Both the position numbers and the translations under genes were made by a program. The notes beneath the pieces are model-generated. The model had not been told where the DNA came from. It made no database searches and saw only the letters and a list, made by a program, of their open reading frames with translations. From positions 1 through 20,622 of the forward strand of contig CAYNYK010000100.1 of the NCBI GenBank assembly GCA_964401335.1: a stretch of DNA of 20,622 nt, written 5' to 3'. Below, one piece after another: positions 7,143-15,498 of this stretch. This stretch comes from JAAYCU01 sp964401335 (GTDB lineage Bacteria > Planctomycetota > Phycisphaerae > UBA1845 > PWPN01). The number at the start of each line of letters is the position of its first letter. The first letter of the stretch is position 1.

Positions 7143-8378
7143 TTACGGCAGATCGGCGGTGCGCTCGGCAACGCCGGCTATCGGCGGTAAACCGTTCTCC
7201 GGTTTATCCAGATACCAATAGGCGGTGGCGGAGTAATCGGTGACCGTTTCCGCGGCTTCGGCCCGTCGCGGATTGGCCTCCACTTCCTCAAGCGTGTAAT
7301 ACTGGGTTCCGTCGCCGGCTTTCATATAAGGCAGATCGGGAGCCTCCTTCATCGCCTTGGCCAGTTGAGGAAACGCCGGGCCCATCATGACCTGAATATC
7401 CACCCGGCAATCCTTATAGAAATACACCGGATCGGGAATATGGAAGCGATAGTAACCCCACAATCCCTTATCTTTATCCATGAGTTGGCAACCCTGGAAG
7501 AGGTTCACAAAATGCCCCTGCCCCCAGGCGCTGCCGATGTAATCCTCCGTACCGGTACCGCAAAGAGTGGGGTATTCCTGGTCGCCGTCGAAGTATACTT
7601 TGATCTCGCCCTCACCGAACCATATTTCGCGCAAGGCCGGGTGCAGACGATTGCCGAGGTTGCAACCCAGGAACCGTCCGCGACCCTCGACGCGAGGGAG
7701 GATAGTAAAGTCCCGACGCACCTGCGTAAGATTTTCCCTACGCCAATAAGAGTGGAAATACATCATATCGTCGCCGTGGCGGTCGCCGAGAGTGGCGGCC
7801 ACGTCGTAGAAGAAGGTCTGCAGTTTATCGCCCTCGTTGGTCACGACAATACGGGCGTTTTTCTTAAAAGGCATGGGTACGATGCAATTGAAAGATCGGC
7901 CTTCGGGCGAGGAGAAGCAGGCATTTTCGAAGGGGACCATAAGCCCGAGGCTGTGACAGAAGAAATCGCCGATCGGACCCTGCACGGCCGGGGTTGTCGC
8001 GCCATCCCAATACATTTCGATTTTGACCGCCCGCTGCATCAGCGGCGTGCGCGGATCGACGGTGATCCAGATACGCCGGATGGTACCGGGCCCGTCGATG
8101 TTAAGCATCTCGAAACTTTCGCCGGGTTTGATCCACGTCGCCGGCGACCCCTTGCGACCGAACTTGGCCTGTCCGCCGGCACCTTTGAGCCCCTGACGAT
8201 TCTCGAATGTGTACCAGCGCGTCTGTAAAGGGACGGCCGGCACGCGGTACAGATCGGTGGGGATATCACCGGGCCCGCCGGCCATGGCGGAACTACCCTT
8301 TTCCTGCACGGCGGTACATCCGGCCATCAAGCCCGTCAGTAAAACAACCAACAATCCGATGGTCAACAGAGATCGCAT
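7143..8378 (-). CDS. DUF2961 (GH172-like) lipoprotein
   Basis: A 411-residue exported protein. The N-terminus has a lipoprotein signal, hydrophobic 4-18, with LMAGC and predicted lipid attachment at Cys21. The mature part carries DUF2961 hallmarks: NIDGPGTIRRIWIT (93-106), YWDGATTPAVQGPIGDFF (123-140), WFGEGEIKVYFDGD (253-266) and GTGTEDY (274-280). This family includes glycoside hydrolase family 172, active on fructose anhydrides and arabinofuranose polymers; the acidic residues in the WFGEGE and GTEDY blocks are the likely catalytic pair (inference). The start is ATG 8378, because AAAGGAG lies ten bases before it, whereas an upstream in-frame GTG at 8387 abuts that site. It is divergent from the UroD-like/symporter unit, consistent with a shared carbon-use role. 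Confidence 0.85.
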   Translation of the reverse strand: MRSLLTIGLLVVLLTGLMAGCTAVQEKGSSAMAGGPGDIPTDLYRVPAVPLQTRWYTFENRQGLKGAGGQAKFGRKGSPATWIKPGESFEMLNIDGPGTIRRIWITVDPRTPLMQRAVKIEMYWDGATTPAVQGPIGDFFCHSLGLMVPFENACFSSPEGRSFNCIVPMPFKKNARIVVTNEGDKLQTFFYDVAATLGDRHGDDMMYFHSYWRRENLTQVRRDFTILPRVEGRGRFLGCNLGNRLHPALREIWFGEGEIKVYFDGDQEYPTLCGTGTEDYIGSAWGQGHFVNLFQGCQLMDKDKGLWGYYRFHIPDPVYFYKDCRVDIQVMMGPAFPQLAKAMKEAPDLPYMKAGDGTQYYTLEEVEANPRRAEAAETVTDYSATAYWYLDKPENGLPPIAGVAERTADLP

Positions 8379-8591
8379 CTCGTACACTCTCCTTTCAGAT
8401 CACGCCCCACGACGATGGAATTATCGAAAAAACAACTGCCCCTGGTGTTCCTCCTCAAGAGTTTCACATCCTAATAGTCCAGCAGTCAAAAATCAAAAAG
8501 CCCATTGCCTCCTGTAGCCGCTAATTTTGTCCATCCGTGTGAATAAATTCCTTGAACACATATATTGCTTTTGCTATCCTTTGTTCCGCCA
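8379..8591. other. Divergent intergenic region
   Basis: This is the first part of the space between the DUF2961 gene and the UroD-like gene. It holds the ribosome binding site of the DUF2961 gene near 8390-8396 and a plausible plus-strand promoter at 8552-8580. It is more AT-rich than its neighbours from about 8480 to 8590. No clear operator palindrome was found. Confidence 0.5.
8552..8580 (+). promoter_or_regulatory. Sigma70-like promoter for the UroD-like/symporter unit
   Basis: TTGAAC (8552-8557) and TATCCT (8575-8580) are exactly 17 bases apart, each matching four of six consensus positions. Transcription would start near 8586-8588, only about five bases before the ATG of the 43-aa mini-ORF. 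Confidence 0.45.
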
Positions 8592-8723
8592 ATGAACATA
8601 GATCGACAACAGAGGGCAAGAAAGGATCCAAAGCAGATTGTGCCGCCCATTGTTTGTGTAGCATGTCGACGCGTGATTGAACAAGCCGGCTTGGAAGCGC
8701 TCAACCGGGAGGTAGGGAAGTAG
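8592..8723 (+). CDS. 43-aa mini-ORF with a CxxC pair, upstream of the UroD-like gene
   Basis: An unrecognised 43-residue ORF starting MNIDRQQRARKDPKQ and containing CVAC (residues 22-25) followed by a predicted helix. Its TAG (8721-8723) overlaps the GTG start of the next gene by one base, giving TAGTG, and the ribosome binding site of that gene (GGGAGG 8707-8712) lies inside it. There is no ribosome binding site of its own; if the predicted promoter is right, the message would be nearly leaderless. It could be a translation-coupling leader peptide, a small zinc- or redox-active protein, or chance. Confidence 0.35.
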   Translation: MNIDRQQRARKDPKQIVPPIVCVACRRVIEQAGLEALNREVGK

Positions 8724-9817
8724 TGAACCTTGATTTCGATTCAGCCCGGTGGGCGCGGGTCCGCGACAACTATCGCCGATGGTGGGCGGGCGAATTGGAG
8801 CGGCCGCTGATTCACCTGACGTTGACCGGTTGCGATCCCGGTCGCCCCGAACCGAGACTCCCTCACTACGAATTTACCAGCTTCTACGCCCCGAACGTGT
8901 CGGCCGAGGCCATTGCGGACCGCTGGTTGTACGATCTGCAGTGCCGACGATTTCTGGGCGATGCGTTCCCGTCGATCTACCCAAACTTTGGTCCGGGTGT
9001 CCTGGCCGCCTTGCTCGGCCTCGAGTTGCGTAACGGTGATGATACGGTATGGTTCCTGCCCAAATCACCGACCCGTCTCGAAGATATCCGCTTCGAGTAT
9101 GACCCGGAAAACGTATGGTTCCGGCGGCTGAGCGATATCTATCGCGCCGCCGCCGAGCGTTTCGAGGGGCTGGTGCATCTGGGTATGACCGATCTCGGTG
9201 GCAACCTCGATATCCTCTCGGCTTTCCGCCCCGGTCAGGATCTGTTGCTGGATCTTTATGACGCCCCGGGGCTGGTGGAGCAGCGGACCTGGGAAGCGCA
9301 CTCGATGTGGTGGCGTTATTTCGAGGAATTAAACCGGATCATCCAGCCCGCTCACCCGGGATACACGGCCTGGACTCCGATCTACAGCGCCGAGCCGTAC
9401 TACATGCTGCAATGCGACGTGTCTTACATGATCGGGCCGGAGATGTTTGAGCGGTTCGTCAAACCGGAACTGATCGCAAGCTGCGAAAAGCTGACCAACC
9501 CCTTCTATCATCTTGATGGCAAGGGGCAGTTGGCCCACCTCGATGCATTGCTGGCCATCACTCGACTCAAAGGCGTGCAATGGGTGCCCGGGGCCGGTCA
9601 GTTAGGCGTCACCCACTGGCCGGAAGTCTATCGCAGGATTCGCAAAGCCGGTAAGCTGATCCAGTTCTTCACCAGTCAGGACGAAAAAGGCATCGCCGCT
9701 CTCGACATCCTGGCCAAGCAGCTCGGCGGCGCCGAGGGCATCATCATGGTCGGTGAAGTGTCCAAAGAACACGAGCCGCAAGCGCGTGAACTTCTGGAAA
9801 AATATGGAGCCATATAA
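8723..9817 (+). CDS. Uroporphyrinogen decarboxylase-like (URO-D superfamily) protein
   Basis: A 364-residue cytoplasmic protein with the look of the URO-D barrel superfamily, which includes HemE and corrinoid-dependent methyltransferases. The segment FYHLDGKGQLAHLDALLAI at 261-279 followed by LKGVQWVPGAGQ (282-293) matches the HLDG...LKGIQW region of UroD-like proteins. It lacks recognisable HemE heme-precursor-binding motifs, so it is unlikely to be a true HemE. The start is GTG at 8723, supported by GGGAGG ten bases upstream. The next gene begins immediately after its TAA, so it is tightly co-translated with the symporter. I infer a role in catabolism or methyl transfer of an imported compound; no substrate can be read. 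Confidence 0.65.
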   Translation: MNLDFDSARWARVRDNYRRWWAGELERPLIHLTLTGCDPGRPEPRLPHYEFTSFYAPNVSAEAIADRWLYDLQCRRFLGDAFPSIYPNFGPGVLAALLGLELRNGDDTVWFLPKSPTRLEDIRFEYDPENVWFRRLSDIYRAAAERFEGLVHLGMTDLGGNLDILSAFRPGQDLLLDLYDAPGLVEQRTWEAHSMWWRYFEELNRIIQPAHPGYTAWTPIYSAEPYYMLQCDVSYMIGPEMFERFVKPELIASCEKLTNPFYHLDGKGQLAHLDALLAITRLKGVQWVPGAGQLGVTHWPEVYRRIRKAGKLIQFFTSQDEKGIAALDILAKQLGGAEGIIMVGEVSKEHEPQARELLEKYGAI

Positions 9818-11392
9818 ATGGACATCCACGCCCGCCTGAAAAATCTGGACTTCATGGTCATCGCCGCCTACATCATCTTACTGATCGCATTCGGAAGCTA
9901 TGTGAGCATACGGCGACGGCATGACGAGGACCAGTTCCTGGCGAATCGAAGTTTCGGATGGTTCAACGTAGGGATGTCCATCTTCGCCACGAATATCACC
10001 CCTTCGATGATGATCGCCACCGCCAGCGCCGCTTATGCAACGGGGATGGCCATCGCCAATTTTGAGTGGCTGGGCTGGCTGTTTCTGATGCTGCTGGCGA
10101 TGGTTTTCGCGCCGCATTACCTCAATACAAAGATCAGTACAATGCCGCAATTCGTGCGGCGGCGCTTCGGGCCACAGTCCGCTGAGTTTCTCTCATGGTA
10201 TGCCCTGCTTTCCACCATCGTTCTTTGGCTGGGCGGGCAATTGTATGTGGGGGCCCTGCTGCTGAGTCAGATCATGGATTGGCCGCTCTGGGTTTCGGCG
10301 GCCACCCTGATGGGGATCGCCACTTTTCTGACCGTCTCCGGTGGGCTCGCGGTGGTCATTGCCACGGACTCGTTCCAATCGATCCTGATCATTGCCGGAG
10401 GAGCCATCCTGGCCATCATCGGTTTCAACGAAATAGGCGGGCTGGAGCGTTTGCTCGAATCCGTCCCCGCGGGAAAATGGGCATTGCTACGCCCGGTGAA
10501 TGATCCGCATTACCCCTGGCATGCCATATTGTTGGGGTATCCCGTGCTCGGTGTCTGGTTCTGGTGTACCGATCAAACCATCGTGCAACGCGTGCTGGCC
10601 GCCCGCGACCTGAAACAGGGGCAACTTGGTGCGTTGTTCACCGGTTTCCTGAAAATCTCCACGCCGTTCCTCTTTATCCTGCCGGGAATCTTTTGCTTCG
10701 TGCTGCATCCCGGCCTGGATGATCCCAACAAGGCCTTTATGACCATGGTGTCCAACTATCTGCCGACGGGAATGGTCGGGTTGATCGTGGCCGTTCTGGT
10801 CGCGGCCCTGATCAGCACCCTCAATGCCGGCCTCAACTCCTTCCGCACGATTTTCACGCTTGATATCTATGCACGGAAGTTGTATCCCACGGCATCGCCT
10901 CACCACATTAATAATGTCGGCCGGGTAACCACCATCGCTACCGCTCTGATGGCTTTTGGCATTGCCTTGGCCATGCAGACGTCGGGGAAGAACCTTTTCG
11001 ATCTACTGCAGAGTATTATCGCGTATTTTGCGCCGCCGATGGCCGCAGTGTTTCTGATCGGTGTACTCTGGCAGCGGGCCACCGCAACCGCCGCGTTCTA
11101 TACACTGATTTTCGGGTCCGCCTTTTCCTTGAGCATCGGAACGATGGATTTCTTCAACTTCCCAGAAGAGAAATTCTGGCCGCACTATCTCCTGATGGCG
11201 TTCATTCTGTTCGTCTGTATATGCGCATTCATGATCGTGCTGTCCTTACTGACACGTCATACCCACTACGAAGAACAGTTCCCCACGCTAGCCGAAGCCT
11301 ATCGCCGAGGGGCAAGTCATGGACGAATCGTGTGGCTCGGCTGGGCGGTCCTGGCCGTCATCATGATCGGCTTGTATGGATTGTTTAACTGA
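9818..11392 (+). CDS. Sodium/solute symporter (SSS family)
   Basis: A 524-residue inner-membrane protein with about 13-14 hydrophobic helices, typical of SSS/SGLT sodium-coupled transporters. Characteristic parts include the first-helix region with SIFATNITPSMMIATASAAY, the SGGLAVVIATDSFQSILIIAGG segment matching the family pattern TGGL-A-x-x-TD-x-x-Q, and GLIVAVLVAALISTLNAGLNSFRTIFTLDIY, which matches the later helix bearing Ser/Thr sodium ligands. The ATG follows the UroD-like stop codon with no gap; GGAG at 9806-9809 serves as ribosome binding site. Likely substrates in this family include sugars, polyols, amino acids and organic acids; the context favours a sugar-like compound (inference). 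Confidence 0.92.
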   Translation: MDIHARLKNLDFMVIAAYIILLIAFGSYVSIRRRHDEDQFLANRSFGWFNVGMSIFATNITPSMMIATASAAYATGMAIANFEWLGWLFLMLLAMVFAPHYLNTKISTMPQFVRRRFGPQSAEFLSWYALLSTIVLWLGGQLYVGALLLSQIMDWPLWVSAATLMGIATFLTVSGGLAVVIATDSFQSILIIAGGAILAIIGFNEIGGLERLLESVPAGKWALLRPVNDPHYPWHAILLGYPVLGVWFWCTDQTIVQRVLAARDLKQGQLGALFTGFLKISTPFLFILPGIFCFVLHPGLDDPNKAFMTMVSNYLPTGMVGLIVAVLVAALISTLNAGLNSFRTIFTLDIYARKLYPTASPHHINNVGRVTTIATALMAFGIALAMQTSGKNLFDLLQSIIAYFAPPMAAVFLIGVLWQRATATAAFYTLIFGSAFSLSIGTMDFFNFPEEKFWPHYLLMAFILFVCICAFMIVLSLLTRHTHYEEQFPTLAEAYRRGASHGRIVWLGWAVLAVIMIGLYGLFN

Positions 11393-11464
11393 GCACAATA
11401 TCCTAGCGGGTAAAATCGGCCCTGCGTGCAAGTGGCCGGCGGGATAGGGATCGGGTAATATTTC

Positions 11465-11502
11465 CTCCCGCTCACCACGGCTGGCATCGTGGCGGGCGGG
11501 AG
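11465..11502 (+). terminator. Strong GC-rich stem-loop after the symporter gene
   Basis: Arms 11465-11479 and 11488-11502 pair over 15 positions, with one G-U and one A-C, around an 8-base loop. No T-run follows, so it is not a standard intrinsic terminator; it may slow decay or separate expression of the symporter from the downstream epimerase-like gene, which starts 46 bases later. Confidence 0.45.
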
Positions 11503-11548
11503 TGATAGCGGAGAATCTCGTCACGGAACGACCTGAAGAGGTGTAGTT

Positions 11549-12601
11549 ATGGCAACAGGCAAGGATATAAGGACAATCGAATCGATCCATGACGTAGCAC
11601 AATTGGAGGAGATGCTCAGCGAACCAACGACCGGGGCAGTCGATACGATGGGTCGGATGAAAGGCGATTTGCTCATCCTAGGCGTGGGCGGCAAGATCGG
11701 GCCGACGCTGGCCCGGATGGCCAAACGGGCGTCGGACGCGGCCGGCGTGAAACGCAGGATCATCGGCGTCGATCGTAATCTCGTCGGCGAAATAAAAGCC
11801 GGTCTCGAAAAGCACGGGATTCAGACAATTTCCTGTGACCTGCTCGACCAAGCCCAACTCGACCGTCTGCCCGACGCTCCGAACGTGATCTATATGCCGG
11901 CCATGAAATTCGGCTCCACCGGTCAGGAAGCACTGACCTGGGCCTTGAACACCTACCTGCCCGGCATGGCCGCCCAGCGTTTTCGGAAAAGTCGTATCGT
12001 CGCCTACTCCACCGGCAACATTTTCGGCCTGTAACCGGTGATCAAGGGTGGTTCGGTGGAAACGGACGCACCCAACCCCGTCGGCGAATACGCCATGAGC
12101 TGCCTGGGGCGGGAGCGTATGTTCCAGCATTTCAGCCAGACGCTGAATATCCCCGTCTCCTTGTTTCGTCTGAACTACGCGACGGAAATGCGCTACGGCG
12201 TGCTGGTCGATCTGGCTCAACAGGTATGGGCCGGCCAGACGATCGACGTGAGCATGGGGTATTTCAACGTCATCTGGCAAGGCGACGCCAGCGCCATGAC
12301 GCTGCAATCGTTCGATCACGCGGCCAACCCGCCGTTCCTGATTAACGTAACCGGTCCGGAAATACTGAAAGTGCGCGACGTCTGCACGAAGTTCGGCCAG
12401 TTGATGAAAAAGGAAGTGCGCTTCACCGGCAAAGAGGCCGCCGACGCATTATTGAGCAATAGTACCAAGGCGTACGGCCTGTTCGGCCGCCCGCGGGTGA
12501 CCGCCGATCAACTCATTCACTGGATCGCCGACTGGACCATGCGCGGCGGACCGCTGCTCGGCAAGCCGACCCATTTTGAGAACCGCGAGGGCAAATTTTG
12601 A
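11549..12601 (+). pseudogene. NAD-epimerase/dehydratase-like gene split by an in-frame TAA
   Basis: The gene starts at an ATG with GAGGTG five bases upstream. It has a Rossmann motif GVGGKIG at codons 45-51 and YSTGNIFGL just before a TAA at codon 162 (12032-12034). The same frame continues without any further break to 12601, with GGSVETDAPNPVGEYAMSCLGRERMFQHF right after the stop. Both sides look like one normal protein of about 350 residues, so this is a single nonsense change rather than two genes. The second part could in theory start at GTG 12038 but has no ribosome binding site. The usual Tyr-x3-Lys appears as YAMSC, lacking the Lys, which I recall as normal for this UroD/SSS-linked subgroup. 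Alternatives are a sequencing error or stop-codon readthrough; TAA makes readthrough unlikely. Confidence 0.8.
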
Positions 12602-12630
12602 ACTTGAAGATTTGAGGGGGAGGTTTCGGC

Positions 12631-13719
12631 TTAGGCATCCAGGAAAAGGTCGACAAATTCGATACCGCGCCAGGGCTTGATCAAAAAACGCTCGACGCCC
12701 AACGACTCAAAAACCTCGCGTCGATCCTTGTGGCCGTTGCCGATCAAAACCACCTCAGGCCGACGGGCTTTGAGTCGCCGAATCAGCACGGATATCTCAA
12801 CCCCGGGGATATTATCATCGAGGATGACGAAGCGGATCTCAGGATCGCCGTCAAACAATCGCAAGGCCTCCTCATGGGTGCCCACGGCATAGCAACCGGC
12901 GCCGGCCGCCTCCAGCATGGAAACAGCCATCCGGCGGGAAACCGCATCCCCGTCGACGACCAGCACCCGCCCCGGGCAGGGGCCGAACATCGGACCAGTC
13001 GCCTCCAAACCCAGCAGCAAATCGATTAAGCGTTGGTTCAGGTATTGCGGATCGGAAGATCGCTGAAGCACGACCAGTCGGGTTCCGTCGGCGGTTGGCG
13101 GCTGGGTACGCAGGTTCCAGGTCAGGAGCTTGCCCTTGCGCGGAGTGATCGACATCCATCGATCGACGGCCATATCCAAATCGGGCACCGTCTCATTCGC
13201 GAACAGATCGCGTAGATGGCTGACCTGCTCGCCCAGTCGATTTTCGTTGAATAATTCGCGCGCTCGCGAATTGGCTTGCCGGATCGCGCCGCCGGCATCC
13301 ACGACGAGCAGGGCCAGAGCAGCGATGGGCGAATAAGCAGCCGGCACGCTCGCGGCCGAGCGGACACAATCACGGAAGGTTTGTAGATCGAAAGGTTTCT
13401 CCAGAAACGCGAAAACATCATTGCGCTCGGCCGCCACCTGCAGGTCACGCGAGGTAAAACCGGTTATCAGAATCGTTTGCATCAGCGGATAAATCGCCCG
13501 CAAGGCGGCGGCCACGTGCAAACCGTGGATCTGGTCGCGTAACATCCAATCAGCGATGAGCACCTTCGGTTCGTTTCTGGCCCCAAGGGCGATGGCCTCG
13601 CGACCATTGCCCGCGGTCAGGATCGTCAGAGGCTCAGCCTCATGGGTGTCCCAGGAAAGAGCGCGGACCATCTGCTCCAGATAATCTCCATCATCGTCAA
13701 CGATTAATACGCGACGCAT
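12631..13719 (-). CDS. Receiver-PAS-receiver two-component protein without output domain
   Basis: A 362-residue cytoplasmic signalling protein. Receiver 1 (about 1-125) has the acidic pair at D8-D9, phospho-acceptor D57 in LIADWML and the conserved Lys in FLEKPF. A PAS-like segment (about 130-235; ALLVVDAGGAIRQANSRARELF) follows. Receiver 2 (about 250-362) has VLVVDGD, acceptor Asp in FVILDDNIPG and Lys in FLIKPW. No DNA-binding, kinase or cyclase domain is present. The ATG at 13719 is chosen because AAGGA lies eight bases upstream; an earlier in-frame start would add 14 non-homologous residues. No histidine kinase gene is adjacent. It is convergent with the epimerase-like pseudogene (29-base gap). 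It probably relays phosphate or binds another regulator (inference). Confidence 0.88.
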   Translation of the reverse strand: MRRVLIVDDDGDYLEQMVRALSWDTHEAEPLTILTAGNGREAIALGARNEPKVLIADWMLRDQIHGLHVAAALRAIYPLMQTILITGFTSRDLQVAAERNDVFAFLEKPFDLQTFRDCVRSAASVPAAYSPIAALALLVVDAGGAIRQANSRARELFNENRLGEQVSHLRDLFANETVPDLDMAVDRWMSITPRKGKLLTWNLRTQPPTADGTRLVVLQRSSDPQYLNQRLIDLLLGLEATGPMFGPCPGRVLVVDGDAVSRRMAVSMLEAAGAGCYAVGTHEEALRLFDGDPEIRFVILDDNIPGVEISVLIRRLKARRPEVVLIGNGHKDRREVFESLGVERFLIKPWRGIEFVDLFLDA

Positions 13720-14024
13720 GTAATGGTTCCTTCGATCCCTTTGAGTGGGGAGGAGGGTCAAAGGTGATTGAGAATCTGCTTAACTGTGCTCAAAGCATCT
13801 TCGTATTCAAGTCGAACGAGATTTCCCTTGACCGGAAGCCGGTGGCGAAAGCCTGATCGCGCACCCTTACCGTCAAACCCAAGGGTACCCGCTCCGCAAG
13901 GCCGATCTGAACAATCGGCACAAGGTCTCTCCGGGAACGTTATGTTCAAAGGTGATAGCAATAAGGCCGGCGCAGCGCCTACCACCACGCGGAATTTTTC
14001 TGACGCCGGAAGTATATCCTATTC
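13720..14024. other. Intergenic region with no confident gene
   Basis: About 305 bases between the end of gatA and the start of the receiver protein, both on the minus strand. Three minus-strand frames are open over parts of it (for example 13758-13988 from a GTG, and a short frame from GTG within about 13790-13930 preceded by GGAGAG), but none has convincing homology or composition. It may hold a decayed small gene plus the promoter of the receiver gene. Confidence 0.4.
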
Positions 14025-15497
14025 TTATACCCCTTGTCCATCCACCAAAGGGGGGCGGCGGAGGTGCCAATCGGTCGTTTGCTGGTAGGCATGGGCAATC
14101 CGCAAGAGAGAGGCCTCGGCAAAATGCGGCCCCATGAGTTGTAAGCCGATGGGCAGGCCACTGGTAGTCAGGCCGCAAGGCAGACTGATGGCGGGAATCC
14201 CGGCCAGATTTGCTGAAACTGTATAAATATCAAGAAGATACATCGCCAGCGGGTTGTCGATCTTTTCGCCGATACGGATGGCCGGGGTTGGCGAGGTCGG
14301 ACAGGCGATTACGTCCACCTCCTCGAACGCCCGGCTAAAGTCGCGGGCGATAAGGGTACGGACTTTGAGGGCCTTGAGGTAATAGGCATCGTAATAACCG
14401 CTGGACAAGGCATAAGTGCCCAGCATGATCCGGCGTCGAACTTCTGCGCCGAAGCCTTCTTGCCGGCTGGCACAGTACAAGTCAATATAGTCCGCCGGCT
14501 GGGCCGTCCGATGGCCGTAATGCACCCCATCGTAGCGCGCCAGATTACTGGACGCTTCCGAGGTCGCGATGAGGTAATAGCAGGCGATGGCATATTTCAT
14601 GTGCGGCAAGTTAATGGAGACAATTTGGGCGCCGGCGGCACGGTAAGCTTCGATGGCCGCCTCCACCGCCTGGCGTATTTCGGGATCGAGCCCCTCGCTA
14701 AAATATTCGGCGGCCAATCCGATACGTACCCCGGAAAACGGTTGATCCAGGGCGGTCAGATAATCGGGAACTGGTTCATCCACGCTGGTGGAATCCCGCG
14801 AATCGCGCCCGGCGAGAACATTGAGAAGCAACGCCAGATCCGGAACATTACGGCCAATTGGTCCGATTTGATCCAGACTGCTGCCGTAAGCGACCAACCC
14901 GTAACGGGAGACGCGGCCGTAAGTCGGCTTCAACCCGGTAACCCCGCAGAAACTACTCGGCTGCCGGATGGAACCACCGGTATCCGAACCCAGGCTCGCC
15001 GGCACAAGATCGGCGGCTACGGCGGCGGCCGAGCCTCCGGAACTGCCCCCCGGCACACAATCGAGGTTCCACGGATTGCGGGTCACGCCGAAGGCGCTGG
15101 TTTCCGTACTGGAACCCATGGCGAATTCGTCAAGGTTGGTCTTGCCCAGAATGATCGCCCCGGCCTCCTGGAGTTTTTCCGTTACATGTGCGTCGTAGGG
15201 CGCCCGGAAGTTTTCCAATATCCGGGAAGCGCAAGTCGTCCGGCCCCAGGATGTACAGATATTGTTTTTAATCAGCAAAGGAACACCGGCCAATTCGCCA
15301 ACCGGTTCACCACGGGCCAGGCGGGCATCGATTTCGTCGGCCAGCCGCAAGGCCCGCTCGCCGTCATATTCGATCAGGGCGTGCAATTTCGGTTCATACC
15401 GTTCGATCCGCTCCAATGAACGGGTTACCCACTCCCGCGCGCTGCCGCGGCGTGAACGAATGGCGTCGCGAATTTCTATCAGCGTGGGGGTATTCAT
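14025..15497 (-). CDS. gatA: Glutamyl-tRNA(Gln)/aspartyl-tRNA(Asn) amidotransferase subunit A
   Basis: GatA releases ammonia from glutamine for the GatCAB complex, which converts misacylated Glu-tRNA(Gln) or Asp-tRNA(Asn). The 490-residue product is full length for the family and has the amidase triad: Lys77 in PLLIKNN, the cis-Ser at 152 within PGGSSGGSA, and nucleophile Ser176 in DTGGSIRQP. Further hallmarks are LGKTNLDEFAMGSSTE, GLKPTYGRVSRYGLVAYGSSLDQIGP and the C-terminal IPAISLPCGLTTSGLPIGLQLMGP. The KNN after the catalytic Lys replaces the more usual KDN. The start at 15497 follows the gatC stop after a single base, so the two are co-translated. gatB is not in the window. Confidence 0.97.
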   Translation of the reverse strand: MNTPTLIEIRDAIRSRRGSAREWVTRSLERIERYEPKLHALIEYDGERALRLADEIDARLARGEPVGELAGVPLLIKNNICTSWGRTTCASRILENFRAPYDAHVTEKLQEAGAIILGKTNLDEFAMGSSTETSAFGVTRNPWNLDCVPGGSSGGSAAAVAADLVPASLGSDTGGSIRQPSSFCGVTGLKPTYGRVSRYGLVAYGSSLDQIGPIGRNVPDLALLLNVLAGRDSRDSTSVDEPVPDYLTALDQPFSGVRIGLAAEYFSEGLDPEIRQAVEAAIEAYRAAGAQIVSINLPHMKYAIACYYLIATSEASSNLARYDGVHYGHRTAQPADYIDLYCASRQEGFGAEVRRRIMLGTYALSSGYYDAYYLKALKVRTLIARDFSRAFEEVDVIACPTSPTPAIRIGEKIDNPLAMYLLDIYTVSANLAGIPAISLPCGLTTSGLPIGLQLMGPHFAEASLLRIAHAYQQTTDWHLRRPPLVDGQGV

Positions 15498-15498
15498 C

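Noticed and set aside
7365..8228. 287-codon plus-strand ORF
   Set aside because: Antisense to the well-supported DUF2961 gene, with no recognisable protein features.
12038..12601. Second half of the split epimerase as an independent gene
   Set aside because: It starts in the middle of a fold, has no ribosome binding site, and is exactly in frame with the first half.
13758..14178. Two overlapping minus-strand ORFs between gatA and the receiver gene, considered as a frameshifted gene
   Set aside because: Joining the frames gave no recognisable domain, and one of them runs into the end of gatA.
14460..15419. 319-codon plus-strand ORF
   Set aside because: Antisense to gatA, which has its full catalytic triad; composition is shadow-like.
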